Positions 40,001-52,224 of a DNA stretch of 64,000 nt are shown piece after piece (position 1 is the stretch's first letter; each line of letters starts with the position of its first letter). A model generated the notes under the pieces. The model saw nothing but the letters and a program-made list of their open reading frames with translations. It did not search any database and was not told the origin of the DNA. The translations under genes were made by a program, and so were the position numbers. The stretch lies in contig JAVHKY010000003.1 of assembly GCA_035079385.1 (NCBI GenBank), positions 25,063,501-25,127,500 on the forward strand. Direction: 5' to 3'. This DNA is from Aspidiotus rigidus. Its lineage: Eukaryota; Arthropoda; Insecta; Hemiptera; Diaspididae.

Positions 40001-42179
40001 TGGGACCCTGTGCTTCAACGGCCGGGCAAGGCTATGTTTCAGACCTTTCCGAAGAAGATCTTTCTCAGGAGGAGAAAAGTTTACCCGAGAAAGATTTAGT
40101 AGAGGCGGATGGATGGAAAACCACCTTGGAGACAACACCGGAGCGTTGGAATTTGGGATTAGCTTTCTCCTTCAATAGGCTAATCTCGCGGTATTTCCGA
40201 GCACGTAAAGTGGCTGCATGTGATATATCGTACATTTTCGGTCAACCTCACCTACTTAACCTCATTCTCTCCTAGTGGCATGATTTCTGGTGCTTCTTAC
40301 CCACCAATAACGATGGTGACGTGCACAAGGTGCCTAAGTGAGTGAGGTTGAAAATTTCGGTACCTTTGACTCGACCTTCGTTTGAAACTGGGGGAGGAAT
40401 TTGAATAATCATTAAAAATAAATAACGTTAATTTTATGACCAATATTCGCGGATTCTCAGACCTATATTCATCCGGTATGTACCAGTCATCAGCTCCTCT
40501 CTTCCTTTCTTCACCTTTCATCATCGTTCTTGAGACGATCGATACGTTGCAATATGAGAAATCACTATTAATAAAATTGAATCATAAATAAAAGACTACA
40601 AATCTCTATTCACACGACGGAACCGGAGAAGAAGATTGAAAAATGCAGTCCAGCTTCCTCACAGAATGAGAAAAGATGTCCAAATTAAGAGGCGTCGAAT
40701 TCTTCTGTCATGTGTGTTCGATAACGCCATCGAGTTGACTAAGAGCTGTTCCACTAAGAATAAGGCTAGAATTCAGAAATGACTGGAGGCAGCGACCACA
40801 AAAATATATTATGGAAATTCGAATAAAATACCAGCTACCTACCTAGTATTCGCAGCACGTCTCGCGACAGTGAGTAAAATTCGTAATACGATAGTACTAT
40901 AATATCTACATTTTCAATAATTTCTTACGCTATGAGACATAATGACGGGCATCTTCTTTCATTTCCGGTTTTCACGGCCGTCCTTGGATTGACCATTACT
41001 TTTCACGTTCTACCTGCACCTCTCGCGTCGGATCATATATTTACTTTCATTATTTTTATCGACGATATACGAGCGCTCTATACGCAAGTGAAATGGAAAA
41101 ATAAGAAGATATCAAGTACCGGTGCATACTACGCGTGCTTATCTCTCCGGAGGCTTCAAAAATTACGACGAACGAAAGAGATCTAACGTTGATGAATAGT
41201 GCAAAATTACTCGAGAAAGAATTTCTCGATCTGCTGGAAATCTTGATCTGAACGCGTTACTTTCAATTTCATTTTTTTTTTTTCTTCTCTCTCTCGTTCC
41301 TCACACGGATCGCGTATTAAACTATACACATCAGAATGTGGTGCCTCGAAATTGGTTACCTCTATCACTTTTAAGACGGTTTTCTTCCTAGTTGGTCATT
41401 AACTTGCTTTCATTTGGTAGATGATTTAAATTTTTACGATGATTAAATGAAGAGAAGCATAAAATGTACGCGGAGAATAAGCGCGATTATGACGTGAAGT
41501 AATTTTTATACTTTTGTTGCCTTCCTTTTCGACAGGGGGCATACAAGAGTGGTAATTACAGTCATGTGACTTTTGTAGACAGCCTAGGTTGAAAACGATC
41601 TTCATACGTGGGTGTGTAGTCTGACGTGTGTCTCGAAGACTGTGTTTTTCCTGACGATTGTGTGTTGGAAAATTTTAAGTAAATTTATTCGCCTACTTTG
41701 TCAAGAAATGAAAGCGAAAATCACGTTGAATGATATTCAGATTTTTGAAAGAAATTCCCATCGGTAAACAAGATGACGAAAGTCCTTTCACATTTTTGAT
41801 CGATTTAGTGTGGAAACGAATTAACGATGGCGCAGATGATGGTGATCTAGGTAATTTAAAAGGGGTTTACTCTCATCGAAAAATCTGATGGACGCGCCAA
41901 TAAACTAATTTCAAGGTTGAGAAATAATAAACCTTATTGGAGAAAGGTTATGAACATGAATACCTCAGAAGAGAAAAAAGATGATTGTCATTGCAACGAT
42001 TCTTTCGTGCAGCGCTGCTCACAGATTTGTGCGCAGAAAGATCAGAGAGTCAAGGGCAATACCAAATGTATAGGTTATATACTGAACATCAATTGGTCTT
42101 ATTTTCCTCAATAGTACCCTTCATTTGAAACTAGAATATTTTTACTCGGTATATTATTAACATTGGCAGGGACTAAAGG
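40001..42179. other. No gene recognised
   Basis: 40001-40275 has open frames on both strands next to the PLE and may be its decayed 5' part. 40930-41190 has an 84-codon frame with a hydrophobic start and CpG-rich codons but no family match. The rest is AT-rich. Confidence 0.4.
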
Positions 42180-42660
42180 ATCTACTACAGGCATTGAACA
42201 TTGTGTTCCTTATTGGGTCAAAGTGAGTAATCTTTTCCTCTCTTGTCATCGAACTATCCAAAACGGCAACCCCCAAGACAAAGTCAGGAAGGTCCCGTTT
42301 TGTACCTTTTTCCTCTTACGCAACGCCTTTTTGGTTTCACACTCCGAAGGAGCAATACGACTGCTCCAACAACGCTTCATATCATGGTTATTCGTTTCTC
42401 CTCGGGCGAAACTGATCTTGTTATTTTCCAGCAAAACCACCGTTCTCAAATTCCTCTACCTTCCCTACTCCTTCAAGGCTTTCCAATCCAAATTCTTGAG
42501 TTTCATAAATTCTTAGGCCTTACCTTATGGCACAATCTTCCTTGGATTTTTCACATAAAATTGCTTAAAGGCGATGCTTGATTGCCACCAATATTCTGAA
42601 ATATCTACAACCCCGTATTGAAAGTCTCATCCGCTCCTAATTGGACTACGGCTCCCTAAT
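42180..42660 (+). pseudogene. LINE reverse-transcriptase fragment
   Basis: The + frames give TDLVIFQQNHRSQIPLPSLL, then HKFLGLTLWHNLPWIFHIKL, then (shifted by one base) TNILKYLQPRIESLIRS-stop-LDYGSLI. This is the RT thumb order KTEVVIF ... KFLGLxFDxxLxWxxHI ... NILKYL ... LDYGSxIY. One frameshift near 42580 and stops show it is dead. It is the same broad group (I/R1-like) as the other LINE pieces. Confidence 0.7.
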
Positions 42661-43321
42661 CCACTGTCTTTCCTTCTAAATTTTTCTACTTGTAGGTACA
42701 TATTTCCCATTTTCATCTTATCCATACAAAGGTCGAATAAAAAGTATCATGTACCAACTGTAGCTTCAGATATATGCACTTCGCGATAGGCATGGGATGT
42801 TGAAAGCCGAGTGACGATCCCCACCTCAATTACTGAGGCTCTCAGATACGGACTACCTTGGAAATTCCGTACGGAGGAGAGAAGAACTCGCTGCAAGCAC
42901 GTGAGGTCTGTTTTATTGACTTCTTAAATTGAAGGGAAGGAGATTTTTTCAATTCGACTAAAGTAATCGATTAGGATTGACCAGTTGATCGAGAGTTTTC
43001 CCCTCCCTTCATATCGATGGTCGGAATTTCGTCAAGTCCACTGCCACAAATAAAGCTTGAAATTCGAAATTCTTCCAAGCCCTCCCATAAGTATCCGGTC
43101 GACATATTTACGATTTTTTCCACTTTTCACATATACAGCTCGCTGCTCATCATTTTTGCAAGTTCTCCGCCTAATCTAGACAGCTCAATAATCCAAACTG
43201 TTCTATCTCCCGACCATCTTCAAATGAGCATGTCTGGAAATTCAGAATTCTTATCAACTCCCTGCATAGTCAGGAAAAATCTAAATTTTCTTCTTTAGGA
43301 AAAATCTAAATTTTCTTCTTT
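42661..43321. other. No gene; satellite-like scraps and a 25-bp tandem duplication
   Basis: 43010-43200 has scattered words like the 45-bp satellite. At about 43271-43321 a 25-bp unit (AGGAAAAATCTAAATTTTCT...) is present twice, directly against the left end of the next transposon. Confidence 0.5.
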
Positions 43322-43559
43322 AGTGTAGGCAAATTAGAGCAATATTGGAAAAAAAAACATTTTGCTGGAGCAAACATTTCTTTGCTGAAAATGGTTCAGG
43401 ATGTGGTCCTGAACAACATACTAAAAATTCCGCGTTTTCCCCCAGGAGCTTCTTTTTGTCTGGGGGTTCCAACCCCCCAAAAATTAGTTTTTCGCCTACA
43501 TCGCGCGAAATTGAAGTTTGATCAAAAAATGTTTCAAACAAAAGTTGTTCCTCGTTAAA

Positions 43560-44700
43560 TTTCATACCAAAAAACGTATTCAATTTTCAGCCTATACCAA
43601 TTAGCGCCTTTGCAAAGACCGTTCAAAAGAGGACGAAAATCAGTTTTTCCATATATATCTCACGAAATTGAAATTTTATTAAAAAATGTTTCAAACAAAA
43701 ATTGTTCCTCGTCAAATTTCATACCAAATATCGTATTCAACTTTCAGCCTATACCAGTTAGCGCCTTTGTAAAGGCCGTTCAAAAGAGGACAAAAATCAG
43801 TTTTCTCATAATTATAGTATATCACAAAATTGAAATTTTATTAAAAAATGTTCCAAACAAAAGTTGTTTCTCGTTAAATTTCATACCAAATAACGTATTT
43901 AACTTTCAGCCTATACCAATTAGCGCCTTTGCAAAGGCCGTTCAAAAGAGGACGAAAATCAGTTTTTCCATATATATCTCACGAAATTGAAATTTTATTA
44001 AAAAATGTTTCAAACAAAAATTGTTCCTCGTCAAATTTCATACCAAATAACGTATTTAACTTTCAGCCTATACCAATTCGCGCCTTTGTAAAGGCCGTTC
44101 GAAAGAGGACCAAAATCAGTTTTTCCATATATATCTCACGAAATTGTAATTTTATTAAAAAATGTTTCAAACAAAAATTGTTCCTCGTCAAATTGCATAC
44201 CAAATAACGTATTCAACTTTCAGCCTATACCAGTTAGCGCCGTTGCAAAGGCCGTTCAAAAGAGGACCAAAATTAGTTTTTCCATAATATCTCACATAAT
44301 TGAAATTTTATTAAAAAATGTTTCAAACCAAAGTTGTTCCTAGTTAAATTTACTTTAAAATGAGTTATTCAGCCTTCAGAAGGCTCTTTTTTTATAGGCG
44401 TTTAACCCCCCCAAGATTTAGTCTTTTGCTTATATCTTGTCTAATTGTAATTTTATTAAAAAATGTTTCAAACAAAAATTGTTCCTCGTTAAATTTCTTA
44501 CCAAATATCGTATTCAATGTTCAGCCTACATCAATTAGTGCCTCGGCAGAGCTTGCAAAGGCCCTTCAAAAGAGGATCAAAATCAGTTTTTCCATATATT
44601 TCCCGAAATTGAAATTTTATGAAAAAATGTTTCAAATAAAAGTTTTTCCTCGTTGAATTTCCTATCAAATGGGCTATTCAGCTTTCAGGATAGAGCAAAT
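43560..44700. repeat. 157-bp tandem subrepeats in the left end
   Basis: Units start TCAGCCTATACCARTTAGCG at 43587, 43744, 43906, 44063 and 44220, with a diverged one at 44521. Reverse-orientation units occupy about 46020-46490. Open frames in them (ILLKNVSNKNCSS...) are repeat artefacts. Confidence 0.85.
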
Positions 44701-45049
44701 AGTCTGCAAAAAAGGGATTTCGATGTTGAAATTAATATAAGGGTATGCTATATGTTTCTTATGTTCAGATAGTTTTGTTGCTGATTTATGGATGTCTTGT
44801 ATTATTACAGATTGTAAGGACTATTTTTTTACCAGTGATGGAAATATTGAAAAGATGGAAATTAAATTAATATTTTTCTCATATTTATGACCCACACGGT
44901 ACGTAGATATTTAAATAAAAGCAATTGAAGTCGCGTCGTATCAAAGACTCTACGGCAGGCAATACTCTCTGATCTATGGTAGTACAAGACAGAAGCCACT
45001 GAACAAATGTCGGTTTCAAGCTTTCCCGGAAAAAGTCCTCCGGAATGCA

Positions 45050-45770
45050 GACTTGGCCTTTCTACCTCCCACTGAAGACGCTGCACGGTTTTATTTATGC
45101 TGTGTGTACCACCAAGTACAATTGAGGCTTGGTCATAAAAAAGATCCATTAGAATGGAGATGGAAGCGAATCGATGGGATAGTGGAGCCTATAACAATGA
45201 ACAAAGCCCCAGCCCCAGCGCCGAGCCAGACCACCTCCTACAACTTATTTCTAGTGGGTGCGCCAAAGGATGTAGAAATGCTTGTAGCTGCTAAAAATCA
45301 GGTGAACATTAGATATTGCATAGAGAAAAGAGGGTGATTTGACACTTTCATCGAAGAAAAAACGGAAGAAAAAACGTGTATTTTAATCATTCCGACCTCG
45401 ATGGTGAAGGGGTACAGTTCAGTTTTTCATCAACGGAAGAGCCAAATTCACCTCTCTTATTCTTTTACCATCTACACTATACTTCTCAAATAACATAGTA
45501 TCATACCTCAACCATAAGTTAGTAGACTATTGTTTGAATTTTTGTTGAAAATAGTTATTTTTTTTTCTTCCTGGGATTAAAATGTTCACCAAAGTGTCTT
45601 TGGCAGACTTGCCTCAATGCTGGTGAAGTATTAGAGGTAGTAGACGTCATTGAAGACGACTTGTAGGATGTATTAAATCAGGACTAAGAAGCTGACCATG
45701 AGTCCAGTACTGATGACGATTCCTCAGAAATCACAGGCAAAGAGTATGACGAGAGCGAATAATATCAAGT
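45050..45770 (+). pseudogene. Decayed transposon protein with Cys-rich (CXC-like) segment
   Basis: The frame at 45053 reads LPPTEDAARFYLCCVYHQVQ, LEWRWKRIDGIVEPITMNKA and PAP. A shifted frame continues LLQLISSGCAKGCRNACSC then stop. Further on comes CQTCLN and an acidic tail. This order (LPPTxxAA ... VYxQVQ ... WGWxxxDGxLxPV ... PAPxxLLxxIxC ... C.C) resembles a protein I recall as common in arthropod repeat elements, with a CXC-type metal-binding domain. The identity is from memory and unverified. Stops and shifts show it is dead. Confidence 0.45.
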
Positions 45771-46666
45771 ACCCCCATCCCGAGTATAAGACTACTGTAT
45801 ATCGGCAGGCTAACGTACATTGCTCCTATTAGAATGCGTAGAAAACTGGTAGGCAGGGCATAGAACGGATGAAGCAGCTCAAGTCAGGTGCGAGGAACCT
45901 CCCTTATAAAATTATGTGTATAAAATATTACATGAAATATACTACCCGCATGGAGTAAGATTCAGTTGAGGAACCTACAAGAAAAATGTACTTAACACAC
46001 TTTTTTCTTAGACTAATTACTCTATTCTGAAAGCTGAAAAGCTCATTTTATAGGAAATTCAACGAGGAAAAATTTTATTTGAAACACTCTGTCATAAAAT
46101 TTCAATTTTGGGAGGTATATGGGAAAACGAAATTTAAAGAAGAACAATTTTTGTTTGAAACATTTTCTAATAAAATTTCAATTAGACAAGATATACGCAG
46201 AAGACTAAATCTTGTGGGGTTTAAACCCCTATAAAAAAAGAACCTCCTGAAGGCTGAATAATTCATTTTATAGCAAAGTTAACGAAGAACAACTTTTGTT
46301 AGAACATTCTTCAATAAAATTTCAATTTTGTGAGAGACTATATTATGGCAAAACTGATTTTGGTCCTCTTTTGAACGGCCTTTGCGAAGGCCCCAATTGG
46401 TATAGGCTGCTGAAAGTTGAATACGTTATTTGATATGAAATTTAACGGGGAACAACTTTTGTTTAAAACATTTTTTAATAAAATTTCAATTTCGCGCGAT
46501 GTAGGCGGTTTTGGAGGGTCCGAACTTTCAGAAAAAAAGAAGCTCCAGGGGGAAAACACGGGATTTTTCTTATGTTGTTCAGGACCACATCCTGAACCAT
46601 TTTCAGCAAAGAAGCATTTGCTCCAGCAAAATGTTTTTTTTTTTTCTTATTTGCCTACACTATCTT

Positions 46667-48821
46667 AGCTTAGGAACTACTCCCTTTAGCTGGTATTCCC
46701 TCGGACTCGGTTGATGAGTTTTTGGGTAAAAATTATTGTGATAGTTGCGAAGTCGTGGAAGAGTCGTTATCGGAAGTTGAATAAGGGCTCGGCTGAGACG
46801 GCGGCGTGTGAAAGTACGTGGAAATGCAGGCGACGTACGAAATTTCCGTCTTCTGCATGTCAAGTTGGTGCAGAAATCGAATGCGCATAATCATAATAAT
46901 GTAAGAGGAACACATGCGTGCGAAAGATCGAAAACGATGATTGCCCCGTGAAATTATATCCGCGTACCTAAAAAAGCAACGAAAAGCAATTAAAGTGCGT
47001 CAGTAATGTGAAAGACAGAACAGAAGGATTGCTGAAAAATCGTATCATTTGCGGATGTAACTGCATCAGGTTAGTATACGTACGTATGTACTCAACACGA
47101 AGATAAAATACGAGTATTTACGAGTCTGAAGTTTGAATTAGTGACCACGGCGGCGGCCGGTAAAACACGACTGTATAACAGATATTAGGTAACTAGCTTG
47201 CTCTAGTTTCGATTCAACTTACATAAAGATATACAATATATGAAACCACTCATACATATAAAACGTTTTCTATAGTATTTGTTGGTACAGTCATATGTAA
47301 ATTTTACGTATAGGTAAAGGAAATAAATACGAAACCGGGAAATCGTTGATGGAATGAGTAATTTTCGAGTGAAAAAATAAAATAAAGTGATAATAACGAG
47401 CACACGAATAATGATAAGTATAGATTTGTACCAAGTCATTATCTGACTTTTGAGCTAATGGCAGACCCTCGAGGCAATACAATTTTTCGAATAATACCGA
47501 ATCTCTAATGTATAAAAGATACAACAATATTTCAAATGTCTCGTCTTAAAGCCATCAGCTTTCCGAGGTTCATTGGAGACGACGAAACATTTTTTACAAT
47601 ACTATAATGAGGATGATAGGGAGATGAGAGAATCCAAAAAAAGTTTGAATAGTATCATCATCACTTCGAAGCGATTTTCCTTTGGGGTTGTTTTCCATCG
47701 TACAGACCGCCCTTCAGTGACGTAAAAAATGCAAGACATTGGAATGTTGTACAAGACATGAATGATAATTTAAAATTTTGAACTCTTTTTAATGAAACAG
47801 AAGATTTTCTACAATCTGAGAAAGAATCACACATTAGGCAAAAATATCTCGCGAAGAAAAAAAAATTGCGCGATCGTTAATAGTAGTCTCCAGAAAAGTG
47901 AATTCTTGTTTCGGAGATGACTAAAATCGAAATTAATCAGTTTTGACCGTGAAATATTTTTGGTTGACTCTTTTTGTTTCATGGTTTATTCATTAATTGT
48001 GGGATTTTAACGATCATTGTCGGACGCGATTGATCGTCCACTTTCGTTCCATACAAAAAAAAAAGAAACTTGACACCACATGTGAGGTCGCAATAAGTTC
48101 ATTCACGTTTTGTTTTTATGGGTACTTTACAATGGTACAAAAAATAAACTATGAGCTCATACTAGTTGGTACTTGTTCTTTGGAGAAATAGGTGATAAAT
48201 TCAAATTAAATAGGTTTCTGTTCACCCAATCATCGCATGCTGTAGCATCTTGTACATTAGATTGTATTTTCAACTCAAATTCGAAAGAAAAGCTTTTTCA
48301 ACTTCTCAAAATTCACTGCAATGTGGAACTTATGAAGTGATTAATCTGAAAAAATATTTAAAAAATATAATTGTATTACTTCACTCGAATAAAGAATAGA
48401 AAATCACGCAGAAAACAGTCGCCCTGATCAAACTGTCAGAACTATTGTCGTAAGAGCATTTTAATTGAGAGAAGGCGTGGAGCTCCCCCCGCTGCTTCCC
48501 CATTAGAGCGATGCAACGGGAGAAATTCAAATAATATCTAGAATGTATTATTATTATAACTTTCGAAAATTTCCACGAGAGCCCCATAAAGACTTCGCGT
48601 CTTTTCCCTGGCCGGGGGTTCCCGGTGCAAGGAAGACAATGGGCGTGGCCTCAAAATATAAGTGACGTCATGTACTAGAAAACATTGAACATGATCTTTA
48701 TTTATGCTCTCCAGAACATTTTTGGCTGTACCGCTGTTTTCAGCTTGTCCAACGTACAAAGTAATCAAACTTCTTTCAAGTGCTCAACAATGAAAACTCA
48801 ATTTCAAGTCAATTGGTATTA
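46667..48821. other. No gene recognised
   Basis: AT-rich, unique-looking DNA. Only short open frames without family features. CpG content is slightly raised at 46720-47160. Confidence 0.4.
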
Positions 48822-50123
48822 ATTTTTTTTTTTTTTTTTTTTTATTTTAATTAACGAGCTACTAGCAGCCTGCCTTCATGGCTATGAGCTCGGCTAGATT
48901 GTGTGATTATAAGCGTGAGAGGAAGTTGGCTTGTTGTAAAAAGTTGAATATGTGAGGGATGGAGGGAAAGGGATCTGAAAGTGCTTCTGTATGGTTGTGA
49001 GGGATGGATAAGGAATTACGGAGTTGGGTCAAGTTGGGGCAGCAGAAGATGTGTTGAACGGATAGGGGGTGTTCAGATTCGCAGTGAGGGCATGAGAGAG
49101 GCATAAGATGAGAGATGAGATGGGTGTGAGTGAGTGAGTCTGGTGTGGCAGATTCTGAGACGGGGGGTGATGACTATTTCTTCTCTGCGTGTTGACAGAT
49201 TTGAAGAGTCCCATGCGGTGGGAATATTTTTAATTTGGGCTAGTTTGTTTGAGTGTGATTTGAGATCAGACCAATGAGTGAACCATGCTTGAGTGATGAA
49301 TTGTTGATGTGTTTGGAGAGATCTGAGCGTGAGGGGAGGAAAGAGCGGTTGACTGATGGGTTATGGGTTGCTAGTTTGGCTGCTTTGTCGACATTTTCGT
49401 TTCCTGGGATACCCTTGTGACCAGGCACCCAGATGAAGAATAATGGGATGGGGATGGTATGGAAGGTGTTAATGAGAGTGTGCATACGACTTATGCGTGG
49501 GTGGAGGAAGTGTGGTTGGATATGGCGTCGAGTGATGATAGGGAGTCGGAAATGACTAAAAATGGGTTGAGAGGAAGACGGGAGGGTAGGTTGGTGAGGA
49601 TGTGTTCTAAACAGCTAAAGATTGCTTGTAGTCCAGTGGTAAAGACGGATGCGGTGTTGCGGTGTCGGTGAGAGACTGTGATGTGATCTATTGAGTAAGC
49701 AAAGCCGGTTTTGTTTTGATATTTAGATCCATCGGTGAAACATACGTTGTGAAAGTTGTTAAGGATTTTGTTAAACTGTGCTTGGTATTCTTCGGGAGAA
49801 GTTGAAAGACGAGGGAGGCGTTTTAGGTCGCGAATGATTTTGGGTGGAATAAAGAGCCAAGGAGGGGTTGAGGGAACGATGTGGTTAAGGCAATGGAACT
49901 TGAAGGGGCGTGCTAGTTGGAGTTCTAGGTTGGAACGTAGATTGGTCGAGCAATTTTGGTTATGATGAGGGGGGAATATGCGATGGTGGACGGGGGTTTG
50001 CGGATATTGTAGGACAGTTGTGAGGAAGTTGGTTGTCAGTTTGAGGCGTCGATAGTGAAGTGGGGGGAAGCCAGTGTCTGCACAGAGGCTTTCAGCGGGA
50101 CTGGTTCGGATTTGAAATCCCAC
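48822..50123 (-). pseudogene. 5'-truncated LINE with poly(A) tail: RNase H and C-terminus
   Basis: Reading - from 50123: RTSPAESLCADTGFPPLHYR (post-RT block), then RNase H with CFTDGSK, ISDSLSSLDAI and FIWVPGHKGIPGNENVDKAA. The usual Glu motif reads VFTTGLQAIF, so the catalytic Glu is replaced by Gly. The C-terminal zinc motif is CPHCESEHPLSVQHIFCCPN. Frameshifts separate the blocks at about 49488 and 49220-49100. The 3' leader (CGAGCTCATAGCCATGAAGG) ends in A-run 48846-48822. The 5' break near 50123 is typical of truncated insertion. It is a different family from the LINE at 1-1107. Confidence 0.85.
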
Positions 50124-50385
50124 AATTCTTCAATACTAAGTAAAAAACAAAAAAAAAATTGGGAGCGAGAAGCCACTGTTTAGTTAGCTTCAAAATCAGG
50201 GGCTTGAGATTTTATCAAATTACTCCTATATAGAGATTTAACTTGCTAATTTTTCCAAAGTCTCCGATGCCCTCAATATCCGAACTTGAATAAACCTTGA
50301 ATGAGACAAAGGCATTGAGTTTCTATATAAAGCCAAGAAATTCTCTCATGCCCTCACAACTCGGACTCATAAGACTTTTGAAAGC

Positions 50386-50522
50386 TGCAAATGACGCGCA
50401 AACGACTCTGCAAACGAGGCCGCAGATGACACCACAAACGACACCACAAATGACCTCCGCAAAATACCTCGCAAACGACTCCGCGAATGACCTAGCGAAC
50501 GACCCTGCAAATGATGCCGCAT
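50386..50522. repeat. 12-bp tandem repeat, about 11 units
   Basis: Units such as GCAAACGACTCT, ACAAACGACACC, GCGAATGACCTA and GCAAATGATGCC. One unit is 13 bp, which shifts the reading frame from QMTPQT-type to ANDS-type repeats. Confidence 0.75.
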
Positions 50523-50524
50523 TT

Positions 50525-50745
50525 CTTAGAAATTTTCAAATCTCTTCTTTACTTTTACCATTTAGGACAATATCATCGGCAAGTCTTAAATTGTTGAGGC
50601 GTTTTCCGACCTCCTCCCATTCCAGCTCTTTGAATCCTCTAATACTGCATTGAATAAATTTGAAGAAAGTGGGTCCCCCTGTTTTACTCTCTTTTTAATT
50701 GCAAATGTTCTGCCTCTTTTATCTGTTTTAATGTAGGGCTTGACC
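50525..50745 (-). pseudogene. RTE-like LINE reverse-transcriptase scrap
   Basis: On - : RGRTFAIKKRVKQGDPLSSN, LFNAVLE, then after a frameshift LNNLRLADDIVLNGKSKEEI. This is the RT palm: RGVxQGDPLSPxLFNxVLE and FADD (here LADD). It is a dead fragment. Confidence 0.75.
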
Positions 50746-51885
50746 TGACCGTCTTATTTGTATGTATGTATATATATTTTTTTTTTACAAGCTTTTAAGC
50801 TACGCTTTAGGCTATTAGCTTGATATACAGTATTACATTACATTAAAGGTACAGTCATCTCAAAGGCTAATTTTACTATAATTTTATAGATAGTTAAAGG
50901 TTTTAAAGTAGAGAGAAAAGTTCGGTTGTTCTGAATAATTTCTATATTTCTCCTTGTTCGCTGGTCGCGCGCTATAGCGGCGTAACTGTGCATTTATAGA
51001 AAAAATATGTAGATACTTTTTTTTAGGGAATTTTAACAAGAACAATTTTTATATGAACCTTTTTTTCTCTAAAATAATTTTTCACAAGTTAGAGCTGAAA
51101 AATGGAAAAGTTACCCCTACCCCAGGGAAAAAACGGAATTTTTGGGAAAATTGAAACAGATTCAAGAGCAGTTCCTGAAAATTTTCCTGAGTTCTGCTTC
51201 TGTACCATTTTTTGCTTCTTACAATGGCTAATTTACTGGACTTGAACCTTGAAGCCTCCTGGCTTCTCTATGAAACAAAGGAATTCTTTGATGCCTTCAC
51301 AATCTGAGCTTTCAAGACCTCTGTCCCAGATAAACCTTGAATAAGGCTACGCCTTCTTGTTTCTGTATGAAACAGAGCCGAAATTTGAAGAACGAAAATA
51401 AGCCCTTTTTCCAAGCTCAAAAGGAAGTCCTCTTTCCTATAGGAAAGATAGAACTTCTAATTTTCAAGCTGGAATTTTTTTCAAATCCACCGATGACGTC
51501 GGGATCTGAACGAGCAAGTTCACCCTAAAATTGCATCCCAAGCAAGAATTTTTCTTATTTCTTGATAAGATCACGATTCAAACATGAGATGATTCTTTTC
51601 CTCCATGGAGCTCGAAGTTGAATCTCCTTCTTTCTACAGAAATCGGGTCACACAATTTTTTAAAATCTCTCCTCTGCAACCACTCTCACTAATGAGCTGA
51701 TGACGTTGAAGTACGAACGTAGACGCGGACCTGGTTACAAACGTTCTCGTCCGGAAATTAGGTCATGGTCAAAGTTTCCCAAAGAAAGTATTCTCATCAG
51801 AATAAGAGACAGGTTTTCCGATCAAACAAAGAAGTGTCATCCATTGATCCATCAGTTGGAAAATCTCATCGGTATAAGAGGAAGG

Positions 51886-52224
51886 ATAGATAGATAGATA
51901 GATATCCTTTATTGAGGAATATATAATGTTTTCCAAATTCAATTACTTAACTTAATAATTATTCCTCGGCCCGTAACGAGCAAAGGTTTCCTGCAATCTG
52001 TCCCATTCTAATCTATTTGAAGCTACTTCCAAATAGCGCTTATTTTGTATGAATTGTGTGATGTCGTCCCTCCACCTTGCTGGCTGTCTTCCTCTCTTTC
52101 CTCTATAGTTTAGGGGTTGCCAAACTGTGGTATCGTCTTTCAGTCTCGAGACTGTTTCAAGAGGAAGGAAGAAAGTTACAATCTGGCAAATTCCATCCCC
52201 TCCAATGGTATTTGTGGCCACCAC
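51886..52224 (-). pseudogene. 3' end of an RTE-like LINE with (TATC)n tail
   Basis: The - frame 52224-51952 reads GKRGRQPARWRDDITQFIQN ... WDRLQETFARYGPRNNY then TAA, the classic RTE C-terminus (GRPxxRWxDDI ... WxxLxEAxAxxG). After AATAAAGG it ends in TATCTATCTATCTATC (+ strand GATA repeats, about 51886-51903), a microsatellite tail as RTE elements have. It is the same family as 13175-13262. Confidence 0.85.

Larger units (their letters stand above)
43322..46662. mobile_element. 3.3-kb DNA transposon with long, repeat-bearing inverted ends
   Basis: The ends are inverted: TAGTGTAGGCAAAT at 43322 and ATTTGCCTACACTA ending 46662. Similarity runs about 190 bp inward (GAAAATGGTTCAGGATGTGG on both) and then continues as 157-bp subrepeats. 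Possible 4-bp duplication TCTT at 43318-43321 and 46663-46666. The centre encodes a decayed protein on +. Element class not assigned. Confidence 0.75.
50124..51885. other. Repeat-rich stretch, no host gene seen
   Basis: Holds the 12-bp repeats and the RTE RT scrap listed separately. 50990-51250 is AT-rich with a T-run. The rest is unassigned. Confidence 0.4.

Noticed and set aside
39952..40275. 107-codon + frame beside the third Penelope element
   Set aside because: It overlaps the antisense of the decayed element's 5' part and shows no family features.
43610..44207. Open frames of 92-126 codons reading ILLKNVSNKNCSS
   Set aside because: They are the 157-bp subrepeats of the transposon end.
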